64,000 nucleotides of DNA. Origin: Cordilura impudica. Its lineage: Eukaryota > Arthropoda > Insecta > Diptera > Scathophagidae. Under the pieces are notes generated by a model. It was not told where the DNA came from and did not search any database. It saw nothing but the letters and a program-made list of their open reading frames with translations. Below, one piece after another: positions 21,340 to 32,152 of the stretch. The position numbers and the translations under genes were made by a program. Where the stretch lies: assembly GCA_963682025.1 (NCBI GenBank), contig OY821519.1, positions 111,837,764 to 111,901,763 on the forward strand, read 5' to 3'. Within the stretch, counting starts at the first letter, position 1, and every line of letters begins with the position of its first letter.

Positions 21340-21960
21340 CAACAGCTATGATGCATGAAACACATAGACAACTGCGGCTACACGAACACACGACTACAAA
21401 TGCTGCTGGCTGCAATTGTAGTCGCGGAGAAAGCTATTTAATTTTTTTGAAAACGACACAACATATAACAACAATATAGCTGTCTTAATACAAATGCATT
21501 TTTATTTCAGTAGTGCCAATTATATTTTGTTTACTTTATTAAAATAGAAAAACATGCATGATTCTATATAAACTTGACTTAAATATACAATTACATGTTT
21601 ATAGTGCATTGCTATAACGTAAAATTAAATAAATATATTTAACCCCTTTTGATTATTAATGGAATTATTATAACATTTCATTTTGCGATTATTTTTTTAA
21701 CAAAATAAAATATTTCATAGCACTAATTTCTCTTACATAGTTTGTTATATAGTCAACACTATTTTTGTTTTGTAGCCAACAAAATGAGAAATTATCCTAA
21801 GTTGACCACAGTTGTCGTGTAGTCGTGTAGCTGTGTTGGTATGAAAATAATAGTGTGTATATAATTTTTCACAGGCTGTAGTCTTGTAGCCGCTGTCGTC
21901 TATGTGTTTCACCATGAACATGCATGAACATAAATAAACGACGTCACAGTCCAGAGGTGC
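21340..21960. repeat. Imperfect large inverted repeat
   Basis: GAAACACATAGACAACTGCGGC near 21358 is matched in inverse orientation by GCCGCTGTCGTCTATGTGTTTC near 21890. Flanking sequence is palindromic only in patches. It may be an old foldback or TIR element. No coding sequence. Confidence 0.5.
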
Positions 21961-22239
21961 CATCAGGCTCTGCTGTTGTAAACAGCAATCAAAAAATAGC
22001 CAAAATAATCTGTCTTTTTTGTTAATAAAATAGCATTTGAGGTTAAAACATGAAATTTCTGTTCAAAATTACTTTTTTTAAATATCCAGATTTCCAAGCA
22101 GACACTAAAATCAAAATAAGAGCTAATAGAATTTATATATTAATATCTTGATTCTCATTTAATTTCAGTTAATACATTTTAGATAAAATTAATAAAATTT
22201 GGTAACACTTGGCAGATATGAATAACCGCAAAATCTGGA

Positions 22240-22672
22240 GCTGTGTCAGAAGATATATACAAGCGAACCTTATGGTATTGCAATTTTTTAGCATTTGTGG
22301 AGGATCAAGAACTTTCTACTACAAGCAAATCCACGATGGATGAGGAGACCCAAGAGGTAAAAATTAGTAGTTGGTTTTCATACAATTTTTATATACATAT
22401 GTAACAATACTGTTTTTCTGTTTTGAAAATTTTAGACCACCAAAAACGGAAGCGTCTGGAAGTAGGAGACGGAAAGAGACAGAGATAACTTGATAAAAAT
22501 GGCGTGCGAATTGGTCGAAGCGCTGGATGCGGACGATCCAGTGGGAAAAGCTTGGGCGGTACAACTGAAAGAAATGGAAGAGGGGCAAAAAATAATTGCA
22601 CAAAAATTAATGTCAGAAATTTTCAACCAAGGTGCAATTGGAAGTTTGGAAAGATCCCACGTACAAAAATGA
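22240..22672 (+). pseudogene. Myb/SANT-like second protein of a PIF/Harbinger element, C-terminal relic
   Basis: A segment ending EETQE before GTAAAAATT is followed, after a TTTTAG acceptor at about 22436, by PPKTEASGSRRRKETEI and, one frameshift later, LIKMACELVEALDADDPVGK, AVQLKEMEEGQKIIAQKLM and NQGAIGSLERSHVQK, stop at 22670-22672. The layout (basic linker, then a helix ending in AIGSL) recalls the Myb-like protein that accompanies Harbinger transposases. The DNA-binding N-terminus is not evident. Confidence 0.5.
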
Positions 22673-22889
22673 TCTAGTTTTTTTTTTTTTGAACCAGTAA
22701 AAGATGAATATTGAATTGATTTTTTTTCTAATAATTAATTTTGAATTTTGCTTAAATTAATTTTATTGTTTTAGTGCCGTTAAAGGGCACTAGACACTTG
22801 CCAAATTCACATCAAGCATTATGGTGGGATTAGTGAATATTTGATTGTGTGTGTGACACCTTTGATTTTCCATCAAGCATCTTCGGGGC

Positions 22890-22970
22890 TGAGATAGCGT
22901 CTCTAAACGCATGTTTTAGGGTATCGTATAGTCGATCTAGAACGACTATAATTTTCTTACTTGTTCTCAA
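22890..22970 (+). repeat. Repeat A, 3' end fragment
   Basis: GGTATCGTATAGTCGATCT, a worn palindrome, and CTATAATTTTCTTACTTGTT match the 3' terminus of repeat A. Confidence 0.8.
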
Positions 22971-23141
22971 TATAGAGTTGTCATACATTTAGCATAGTTT
23001 AATATCTGTTATACTGTATATTATATTTGTGATTATGTTATACTTTTTGGTTGTTGAATTAGTTTTTCTACTTCGACATTGTTATATTAGTAATAGAATA
23101 TATTAGTGGAGTTGGTGAATCATATGTTAATTACACGTTTA

Positions 23142-23785
23142 TAGTGCGTTTACATTGAGGAAAATCTAGTAGATTTTAGTTGAAATCTATTTAAAAATCT
23201 ATACCGTTTACATCTAACTTTTTGAGATTTTGTTTCCACAACAATAAAGAGCTGATTAAAATAAATTATATAAACTAGAAATACCAAAAATAAACAAAAC
23301 AATAGGAAAATGGAAATATGAAAATTCTAAAAAGGGACAAATTTTATATTTATATTATATTATGTATCAAAGATGAAAAAAGCACAAACTGACCAAAACA
23401 AATTCATTTTCAAAAATTATTATTTAGCAGATTGGAATGGGTACATGTCAGTATAAAAATTAATAACTTTTCAAATACTAAATATTTTTTTATTATAGAT
23501 TTGTCATTTTTTTGTTAATATTTTATTTCCTTTTTATTCAACTTGTTTGCTTTTGTATTTAAATTTAAATTATTCAGTCACTGCGTTGTAATTTTCTACT
23601 ACAATATTAAAATAAAACACAGTAGTATAATTTGGTAGTGCCCAAGTTAGACTAGATTTTGTGAGATTTTGCTCAAATCTAGTAACGAGCTAGATTTTGT
23701 TTTGTATGGGAAATCTAGTAAAAATGAGCTAGATTTCGCTCGAAATCTCGTATATACTAGATTTTCCTCAGATGCAAACGCACTA
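23142..23785. mobile_element. TIR MITE with TA target duplication
   Basis: TAGTGCGTTTACATTGAGG at the left is inverted at the right (CTCAGATGCAAACGCACTA) and continues with GAAAATCTAGTA in both. TA flanks each end. The interior is non-coding with repeated AGATTTTG / CTAGATTT phrases near the right end. The TA duplication suggests a Tc1/mariner-type source. Confidence 0.75.
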
Positions 23786-24194
23786 TAAAGAACATTGTTA
23801 AAAACCTTCTGCAAAATAATGTAAACAAAATTTACATGGTCACCTTTTTGTCACGTGTTTGTTGTAAAAAATACAGTTGATTTTATCGTAGGAAAAATTC
23901 CATGAAAAAATTTATGGAAAATTTAATTTTATAGTTGGTAAGTAAAATTTTTTAAATTTATATTTTGTTGACATTTTATCGGAAAATTCTCTTTAGTTGT
24001 TCATTCCCTACTAAAAAAAAATGTATGTACATATATACGAAACAAATATATATTTTAAAATGAGTGAAAGACAAATTCTCCAAAAAAATTTTATAAAAAC
24101 CTGGAACCATGAAACATTTAGTACCCCTCTTGCTTCTCACCCCCTCCCATCCTCAGATACAACGGTTCATGCAATTTTTAAGAAATTTGCATAA

Positions 24195-24665
24195 GTCGGT
24201 GGTCACACAAGGCAATTTTTATTGCGCAACTTTTTGGCAATTCTCTTTTGAACTTGCTTTTATGCCCACACACGACAATTTCTTCGGCAATTTTACTGTT
24301 TTGTTTTGCTTTTATTTTCTTATAATTTGACATTTTTGCTCTAGTCCCGATCCAAATATTCTATGCATTTAACATAATAAATGCAATGGTTTTCCTCAAC
24401 CAAAGTTATTAATTTTTCAATTAAGTCCCGATTCCATTTAAACGCCATTTTAATAAAGTAAACAATAATTACGAATTATTCACACCAAGAAGCGAAACAC
24501 CGAATGAAAAGAAATGTCAAATATTCAACCAAAAAAAAAACGAATGAGAGAATTGCTTGAAATAGCCGAGAACCGGCAATCATTTTTCCCTTTTTATTCC
24601 CCTCACCGCAAACATCTATAAACTCAAGAATTGCGCAACTAAAATCGTCGTGTGTGAACTGCGAC
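24195..24665. mobile_element. PIF/Harbinger-like MITE with TAA target duplication
   Basis: GTCGGTGGTCACACAAGGC at the left is inverted at the right (CGTCGTGTGTGAACTGCGAC). TAA flanks both ends (24192-24194 and 24666-24668). It is 471 bp and non-coding. It lies 200 bp upstream of the THAP gene start. Confidence 0.75.
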
Positions 24666-24668
24666 TAA

Positions 24669-24867
24669 ATAGTACTAAATTGATCAACTGAATATACCAA
24701 CATTGCATAGACACTGTACATAAACCAAAAGATACATACATATAAACAAACTGCAAACTTATCTTGAATTCAACAAAACTTCAATTTAATTTAACTTTTA
24801 ATTAAATAATTATCATCTGAGCTAAAGAGGGACGAAGTAACTCCAAACTAATAAAAAAAAAATAATT
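24669..24867 (+). promoter_or_regulatory. Upstream region of the THAP gene
   Basis: About 200 bp of AT-rich sequence between the MITE and the ATG at 24868. No TATA box or initiator stands out. The ATG is preceded by AATT rather than a strong fly Cavener context. Confidence 0.35.
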
Positions 24868-26981
24868 ATGGGTGGTTGTCGCTGCTGTTTTCGTGATTGT
24901 AAAGTAAATACTTATAAACAGAATCGCATGCACTTTTTTCGCTTTCCCCTTAAAAAGTTGGAACGCTTTAGGAAATGGAGGGAATATGCCCAAACAGAAG
25001 AAATGTTGTCATTTAGCGAAGTGAAGAAAACAAATATGGTAGTTTGTGGGAGGCACTTTCGTCCTGAATGTTTTATGAATTATAAGATGGACCGTTTAAC
25101 ACCAAATGCCATACCCACACTAATGCGTCTTTCGAAGACGCAAGCACTCGATTTTGAACAGGATGTGGATAATGGTGTATTGATAACACTGGAAGAGCCA
25201 AAACAGAAACATTTGATACCCCCAAAAGATTTTGAATGTTGTCTAGATTTGGATGTTGATGAAGATTTGGTTGATAGACTAAAAGAATTGGAAAATAATG
25301 AAACTGCAGCGGAAACTGATGTGGATGGGCAAGAAGATTTGAGAGAATATGAGCCCATTAGAGCGGACCCTTTACAGGATTCATATTCTATTTTACAAGT
25401 GGAAACAGAAGATGTGGAATATGATGCAGTCAGAGATATTGAAAGTGTTACAGAGCCTCCGGCAAGGTCGTCCTCAAATACGGTAGAAATATTGGAAACA
25501 ATGCAGGTGTCAGCACCTCACTATAAACGTCCGCGAACTCAGGTGGAAGAACCCGTTGGCATCTGTAAAAAAAGAATTCATAATACTAAAGACAATGTCG
25601 ATGCTCCTATTAAAACTCTACACACTATTATTGTACCATGTACAACACAATCTCAGCCAAAATTGGATTGTGTAGTTGAAGTGGACAATAACCTTACAAC
25701 TTTCGATCAAAGTGAATTAGTAGATGAAGACGGTAATCCAATTTTTATGCGTGATGTATATGGTGATGACGATGATAGTAATGCTGAATATTTTGAGATA
25801 CGTAATGAAGCTGAGTTAGAAGATGATTTTGAAGCAAATGCCAACAATGCTACAATAATACAATTAAAGTCAGATAATCACCAAGAAAATCTGACTGTAT
25901 TGGAACTTTTAACAGCCCAAGAAGAAATTACCGCTTTAACCAAACGGAACACTGAGGCAGAAGTACTTAAAGTTAAGGTTTGTATGTTTTATTATAAATT
26001 TGAGGGCTGTTATAATTTATAGTCATTAATTTAAATTTTATCTCGAAAAATTTAATTATTACATCAACACTACAGATTTCAAAATTAGAAAAGGATAATT
26101 TAAAGTTAAAAGATACCCTTGAAAAGAATGAAGACTTAAAAAGTCAACTTTTATCTTGTCATATGGAGAATTCTCGTATGAAGAACTGCATTAAAGATTT
26201 AGAAATTTTTAAAGCAAAACTACAACAATCTAATAAAGGATGTGAGATGTCGTATATAGGCTTAAATTTAAAGGAGAAAAAACTGAAAGAAAAATTAGAA
26301 TTGGAATTCAATGATGAACGAAAGAAGCATTTACAAACCGAAACAAAACTACTGCAACAAATATCAACTTTAAAAGAAAGTTTAGAGCTGTCTCAAAAAC
26401 AAATTGCAACTAGAAATGATTTATCGTTACATGAATCAAATATAAATGATTTACAATTGGAGAATCAAAATCTAAATAAACAAATTTTGGAAATTGAACA
26501 AAGTCTACAATCACTACAAAATAATTATGATACTCTTAATCAGGAACATACAAACTTAAATGAAAACTACGATTGTCTTCAGAAAAAATATACAAAGTTG
26601 GAACAAAAATGTTGGAAATTAGAAGCTTTAAATAATCAAGTATCTACAGTTACTACATCGCTTGAAAATATCCCTGATCCATGTCCACCTTCGCAAGTTT
26701 CACAACCATCGACCATTTCTCTAACGAAAGCTCAACTTTTTAATGCCATCAAACGTTATCTAAGTGCTTCTATGGTGTCACTACTACGCATGGAAATGTT
26801 TGGTAGTTCTGAGAGAGCATGGAAGTCGGATGAACGTCAAGTGGCAGTGGATCTGTTGCGTCTTGGTGAAACCGTTTATAAATACTTAATCGATGAATGG
26901 CGTTTTCGTTTACCGGCATTACGCGATGTACGTAATTGGTTGAGTCAATCGGTTGCAATGGACGATGAGGAAGACCTTTAA
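24868..26981 (+). CDS. THAP-domain protein with coiled coil and P-transposase-like C-terminal segment
   Basis: Join 24868-25977 and 26076-26981, phase 0, giving 671 residues; donor AAG/GTTTGT, acceptor ACTACAG. Residues 1-90 form a THAP C2CH zinc finger: the CRCCFRDC cluster, HFFRFPLKK, RKWREYA, VCGRHFRPECF (C60, H63) and LTPNAIPTL. A long acidic region follows. Residues 350-560 are a Leu/Glu/Lys/Gln-rich coiled coil. The C-terminus (about 610-660) reads LRMEMFGSSERAWKSDERQV and YKYLIDEWRFRLPALRDVRNW, resembling the segment that follows the zipper in P-element transposase and THAP9. No GTP-binding or RNase H catalytic region follows; the stop is at 26979-26981 and an AATAAA at about 27010. 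It is probably a nuclear DNA-binding protein. I do not know a specific fly orthologue. Confidence 0.85.
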
Positions 26982-27529
26982 ATACATCGAATGTTTTTTA
27001 TTATATGATAATAAAATATAATATGTATTTAGATTTAAATATATTTGTAATTTACAATGTTTTACTTCATTTTTAGTGTAACTATCTATTTTTTAGGCAT
27101 ATGACGGAATATTGATCCCTTATAAGACTTAAATATTAATACCTATGTCACAATATTTCATGTCTTACATAGTAAATATGAGGTATATCTGATTGCAATT
27201 TCGCTAATATAAATTTAACACATTAAAATCAATATTATTTGCAAAGGAACTTTTTTAACTTAACCCGTTAAAAGTATGGAGTAAGTATCCATCTGAAAAA
27301 AAAAAAATAGAGTAACCGCATTTACCAACAATATAGTAAGATAACTTTGGCTAATGGTGTGCAGATCGATATTTCTAATCAGCAAAAAATTTGAATACGT
27401 TTTAATAACAGCTGGGGAGCCAGAGTAATATTGGCTTACTCCAGTCCCAAAGCTAATTTTTTAGATGTAAGCTATGGCCACATCCTATAATCTGTGATTA
27501 TGGCTCCGGCTCTTATATTTGAACCAAAT
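26982..27529. other. 3' flank of the THAP gene
   Basis: Polyadenylation signal AATAAA near 27010. The remainder is AT-rich and shows no gene or recognised repeat. Confidence 0.4.
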
Positions 27530-27600
27530 TAATACAGTAAAAGCCTGATTAGCCGACATCAATTAACCGGAATTTAGTTGAGTTTGTCCTTTTTTTTTTG
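27530..27600 (+). repeat. Tigger/pogo-type terminal fragment
   Basis: CAGTAAAAGCCTGATTAGCC followed by GACATCAATTAACCGG has the look of a pogo-family end (CAGT start, GATTA-CCGA core). It directly abuts the 3' end of the decayed LINE on the other strand. Confidence 0.5.
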
Positions 27601-27623
27601 CCACGCTCCTGCCTCTCGCCCTT

Positions 27624-27936
27624 TTAGTTTTTTTTTGTACACTGCATCGCCATATTTATTAGTCTTATCATAAAATATATGTCGCAATCCCTTACTTTTG
27701 GGGAAATCCTTCCATGTTGGTTAAACTTAAATAGTTTATTGAAAGTTACCCCAAGGTACTTTATTTGGTCTTTAAAGGGAATAACCGAACCGTGTAAGGA
27801 GAGATTCAATGTTTTAGTCTAACTACATTTCGTGGACCTTTTCCTGAAGCATTTCGAAAACAAATAGCCTTCTGATTTTTGTGTGTTGATTTTTATACCC
27901 CACTCTCTGTAAAAATTATCAATTACCAAAAGGTGT
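27624..27936 (-). pseudogene. LINE ORF2, post-RT segment on the far side of the hAT insertion
   Basis: VIDNFYREWGIKINTQKSEG and, after a stop, NLSLHGSVIPFKDQIKYLGV give the thumb-region phrases K-IN--K-- and IKYLGV that follow YADD in the same LINE. It breaks off at FNQHGR, after which the sequence is unrelated. Confidence 0.7.
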
Positions 27937-27944
27937 CTTTGAAC

Positions 27945-29003
27945 CAGAGCTCAGATTTACTCGATTTTACTCGCGAGTGAAAAATACTCGCGAAGTAGAG
28001 TACTCGAAGAGTACGAGTGTTACAAAAAGTTTACTCTCCACTCGTTTATTTTATGTGGGAGTACTCGCGAGTACTCCTTTTTAAAAATTAAGAGTGGGAG
28101 TAAAAATCTTCGAAATAGAGTAAGAGTATACTCTTAAGAGTGAAATCGAGTGGGAAAATATAAATTGCAGGTATGTATGTAATGAATGAACATTTTGCAG
28201 CTTGAAGCATTTTATTCTTTGACTTTAGTTTTGTTTTTGCCGATTTGTGTGTGTGTGTGTTTGTGTGTGTGTATGTCTGTGTGTGTGTATGACTGTGTGT
28301 GTGTTTGCGTGTGTGTTTCTGTTTGTTTGCGTGTATGTGTGTGTGTGTGTGCGTCTGTGCCTGTGTGTGTGAGTGTGTGTGTATATGTGTGTGTGTGTTT
28401 AACAAATATAGCAACTCGGACGGTTCTTGCTGTTGCTATGGTCTGAGGTCTGCAGAGCTGACTGAGGAGGGAGGACTGAAAAGGCCGGAGTCCCGGCTAC
28501 ACAAGTCTCTGTAGACGAGCATTTAGCGCATTGGCATTAATAGTGACATCAAGACGAACCACCCTTCAAAAAGAAACACTCGACAACATTTTGCTACTGC
28601 AAATAAAACATCAACTACTTAAAAATATTAAATTAAAAAACATTACATATTAAAAACCCTAACAGGATACAATTTCCCATTGTCATTAATTATGACTGCT
28701 AAATTCTTACCGATTGCTACGTACCTGTGTAATTACCTTCAAAGAACTACATACAAACATACATATTAAAAACATTCATTCATTAATACATATACATAAA
28801 TAAAATAAAATAAAACTATTAAAAAGAATGAAGACTAGAGTACTCGGCACTCGAAATCGAACAAAGCATATGCGCTCTTATTCGAGTGGCATAGAAAAAT
28901 AAAGTATACTCGAATTTTTTTTTTCACTCGCAGGAGTACTCGCGAGCGAATTCGAGCGAGTTTCACTCTCTACTCGAATTCGAGCGAAGATTTCGGAGCT
29001 CTG
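27945..29003. mobile_element. Non-autonomous hAT element with 8-bp target duplication
   Basis: Ends CAGAGCTC (27945) and GAGCTCTG (29003) are flanked by identical CTTTGAAC (27937-27944 and 29004-29011). Both subterminal regions are filled with ACTCG / CTCGCGAGT / GAGTACTC motifs, in both orientations. The centre holds a TG microsatellite. No transposase frame is present. Length 1059 bp. Confidence 0.92.
28246..28402. repeat. TG-rich microsatellite inside the hAT element
   Basis: Interrupted (GT)n of about 155 bp. Cys/Val-rich and His/Thr-rich open frames over it on both strands are artefacts. Confidence 0.9.
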
Positions 29004-29009
29004 CTTTGA

Positions 29010-29790
29010 ACCTTACTTAACGCGATCTCAGGATTACTGTCTTGTGCATATATTAATGAGTCGTCCGCATATAAAATACTTTTAGAACCATTACTTATAT
29101 GGGGAAAATCATAAACCAAAATGTTATATAACATTGGCGCCAAAATGGCTCCTTGCGGAACACCACAGTAAATGCTCCCCAAATCCGATTTTACGTCGTT
29201 CATTTCCACTAAAAATGTTCGATCCTCAAAATAGCTTTTAAATAACTTTACAAAGACTGAGTCACATCTTAGCTTCATCAGTTTAAAGATAATACCTAAA
29301 TGATACGCTCGATCAAACGCCTTTTCGATGTCTAACGAAACGGCTACAGTACATTGCTTATCCCTTAAATTACAAATTACTTCGTTATGAAAATATAACA
29401 AAGCATCCACAGACGAGTGACCACGTTTGAAGTCGAATTGATATGGGGGTAGTAAATCCATTGCTAAAGAAATCTCCAACTTTTTCTTAATAACCCTCTC
29501 AAATAACTTTCCAAGGATTGATAACATAGATATTGGGCGGGAGTTGTTGATTTGAAAGTCATTAGGTTTTTTCAATAATGGGTAAATTTTGGCCATTTTC
29601 CAGACCTTGGGGAAGTAACCATAATTTAGGCAATTGTTGAAAATAATGACTAAAAACTTTATTGCCGAAAACGGTAGCCTTTTAATTAGAAAATTTGACA
29701 AATTATCTAAGCCTGCAGATCTTTTGGCATTTATGGACTTAATTATATCAAAAACTTCTGATGAGTTAGTAAAATGGTTAAGGTTCAACG
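29010..29790 (-). CDS. LINE ORF2, reverse transcriptase part, interrupted by hAT
   Basis: Reverse transcriptase motifs: KSINAKRSAGLDNLSN, NSRPISMLSILGKLFERV, FDFKRGHSSVDAL, AVSLDIEKAFDRAYH, GVPQGAILAPMLYN and LYADDSLIYAQ with the Tyr-Ala-Asp-Asp site. The frame proceeds to ALSKVQ, where hAT sequence begins at 29003; residues printed beyond that come from the insertion. Confidence 0.85.
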
Positions 29791-29793
29791 CGT

Positions 29794-31077
29794 TTAATGT
29801 ATTAGTTCACTGGAGTCTGGAGCAGTAAATTCATAAACATCATCATGGTAAACGTTATCATTTACAATAAGTTTTTCAAAACCTTTCGATTTTCTATTGC
29901 CAATAATACTAAAAACTTCCCTAAAGGCCTTTGGGCCTGGTTTAATTGTCTCAATTCTCTTATTAAACTCCCTTGCTTGATGTACTTCAACCTGTTCCTT
30001 AATTATTGTTTTAAGAAGTTGAATTTGTCCGCTTAATAATCGATACTTGTCGGAGCTTCTATTTCCGTTCCTGTGAAAAATTTTTTTTAGGTCTTTTTGC
30101 CAGAAGTATTTGACTTTAAAAAGTTTTTTTATATTTTCCGGGATTATAAAACGTTTGTTTTTCAACTCGATTTTCTTAGAGTGTCTATCCACTTCTCCGC
30201 TAATATAATCATTAAACTGTGAAATATTTAAATCAATTTCCTCATTACTCAAGTTTCTGTCAACTGGAGGAGAAATACTTAAAATATCGTGGTTAACATC
30301 ATTACGAAATTCTTCCCAGTTGGTATTTTCGAATGATTTAAAAAATTTCGGCGGAGACATAATTAAATCAAAATCCGAAAATTTAAACACCAATTTTAAA
30401 GGGTAGTGATCAGAGAAAGTCGGTAGACTATTTATCTGAAAATTACGATTTATCGAGTCTATAAGAACTGTACTGATCAGGAAATGATCCAGAAAAGATG
30501 GCCCCCCAGGAAAAGTTGGATTTACATCACACAGTCTCGTAAAATTACTATTCGAATAGCTTAACCAATCAAAGAAGCTTTGTCCGTTTAAATTGTCTAT
30601 AGAATCACCCCAATGAGTATTTCGGGAGTTAAAATCCCCTCCAATAAATACCCCATCGTAACCCATTGAAAAGTTATTAATAGCATCAAGACTAGAACTG
30701 AATTCATTACGTGGAAGATTAGTTGGAAAGTAAACACTGCCCAACATAAATTTTTTAACTTGACTCCCAAAGGAAACATTTAATTCAATGAAACTGTTTG
30801 GAAATTTAAAATTTGTTATATTAAGAGAAGAAAAATTAATACTCTTATTGATGAGTATGGCAGTACCAAGACTGGAATAATTTCTAATTACATTATAATT
30901 ATCAAAAGTAACTTTTGAATTAACTCGAAAGCGTGTTTCCTGTAAGAAACACACATCAACTTCATGAAAGTTAAGAATCTTAACTAATTCAATACGTCTA
31001 CTTAATTCGACTAACGACCTTACATTCATTGTAACAAATATTAAATTATTTCGGGCCATAATGGGACATAACTTCAT
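29794..31077 (-). CDS. LINE ORF2, endonuclease part
   Basis: APE-type endonuclease: MNVRSLVELSRRIE, CFLQETRF (catalytic Glu), VFIGGDFNSRNTHWGD, SFLDHFLIS and FSDHYPLKL (catalytic Asp-His). A linker region rich in Lys follows. The frame ends APDSSELIH at a TAA because of a one-base shift; the next codons of the other frame (ALNLNHFTNSSEVF) continue the protein. Confidence 0.85.
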   Translation of the reverse strand: MKLCPIMARNNLIFVTMNVRSLVELSRRIELVKILNFHEVDVCFLQETRFRVNSKVTFDNYNVIRNYSSLGTAILINKSINFSSLNITNFKFPNSFIELNVSFGSQVKKFMLGSVYFPTNLPRNEFSSSLDAINNFSMGYDGVFIGGDFNSRNTHWGDSIDNLNGQSFFDWLSYSNSNFTRLCDVNPTFPGGPSFLDHFLISTVLIDSINRNFQINSLPTFSDHYPLKLVFKFSDFDLIMSPPKFFKSFENTNWEEFRNDVNHDILSISPPVDRNLSNEEIDLNISQFNDYISGEVDRHSKKIELKNKRFIIPENIKKLFKVKYFWQKDLKKIFHRNGNRSSDKYRLLSGQIQLLKTIIKEQVEVHQAREFNKRIETIKPGPKAFREVFSIIGNRKSKGFEKLIVNDNVYHDDVYEFTAPDSSELIH

Positions 31078-32015
31078 TCATTAAATTGCCATATTCTTGC
31101 TTGGCCAAACTTAATGGCACTAATTTATAAGAATTAAGAAAATTCAAAATTTTGGATTCTAACGATTGAGGTTTATACTCTCTAAAATATTCCCCGAGCT
31201 TTATGAATTCCGCCACAATTGGGGCTAGGTTTTGATTATTAACAGCTTGATGACGTACAGTTTGATTACTATTATCGGAATAAAAAAGACTAGCGAAAGA
31301 GGTTCTATCATTAACCGCTTGACTACTACTTATTGCAGAATTAACATTATCCTTAATTGTCTGTCTTCTGTTCTTAACCTTGTCAAGTAATTCTTTCTTA
31401 TTTTTTACATAGGTTTTATAGGATGGGCAGCCTCTATAATTAGCAGCATGACCGCTTTCGTTACAATTGACACAAGTTGGAGAAGATTCTCCCTTTTTAA
31501 CGGTACATTTACCAGGTTCATGCTCCAAAGTACATTTTACACATTTAAAAATAGAATTACAGTATCGGGCTGTATGTCCCCACGACTGACACCTAAAACA
31601 TTGAATCTCCCTTTTCTTTGACTTGGGTGACTCCCAAGTAATAGATTGGTTTAAAATATAACGTAATCTACTCACATCCTTTAATTTCTTCCCTTGTGCT
31701 AGAGTAACAATAAATAAACCAGTATCGTTATCATTTTTTGCAGAATACTGCGTGACTAGTTTACTCACCTTTTCAATTGTATTTGGCAATTCAGTTTTAA
31801 GGGCAGATTCAATTTCAGCCACTTCAGTTAAATGGTACAAGCCCCTTAAAATAATTGTTACTCTTCTTAATTCTGACGGAGTAAAAGAGTAAGACTTTAT
31901 ACTCTGGGCCCTTAACAATTCCACCATTTCCAAATGTGCTGTCAAATCTTCGAAATAAATTTTACTTTTATTTCTAGATGAATTAATAATTTTGTATACT
32001 ACTTTTGGCGTTCGT
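31046..32015 (-). CDS. LINE ORF1, gag-like protein with CCHC knuckles
   Basis: The frame is open upstream of the ATG at 31945 to about 32015 (RTPKVVYKIINS). FTPSELRRVTIILRGLYHL fits the PRE_C2HC domain of Jockey ORF1. Zinc knuckles follow: CFRCQSWGHTARYC, CVKCTLEHEPGKC and CVNCNESGHAANYRGC, the last with the GC variant ending. It packages RNA in intact elements. This copy lacks its N-terminus. Confidence 0.85.
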
Positions 32016-32152
32016 TATGAAAAATAATAGCTTGAAAAATGTATGGTATGATGACCAATGCTTTTGAAACACTTCAAAACATACATTAGTAATTGCATTT
32101 TGTAGATGCCATAAATAGGTAATACAGTTGGAAAAACGTCGGTATATAATAA

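Larger units (their letters stand above)
27620..32015 (-). mobile_element. Jockey-like LINE with ORF1 and ORF2, split by a hAT element
   Basis: Minus-strand order: ORF1 (32015-31046), endonuclease (31077-29794), reverse transcriptase (29790-29010), a hAT insertion (27945-29003), then the post-RT region (27936-27624). ORF1 and ORF2 overlap by about 30 bases in different frames, a usual arrangement in Jockey-type elements. The 5' end is truncated near 32015 and the 3' end at about 27620, where pogo-like sequence begins. Confidence 0.85.

Noticed and set aside
28088..28514. Cys/Val-rich and His/Thr-rich frames
   Set aside because: Translation of a TG microsatellite inside the hAT element.
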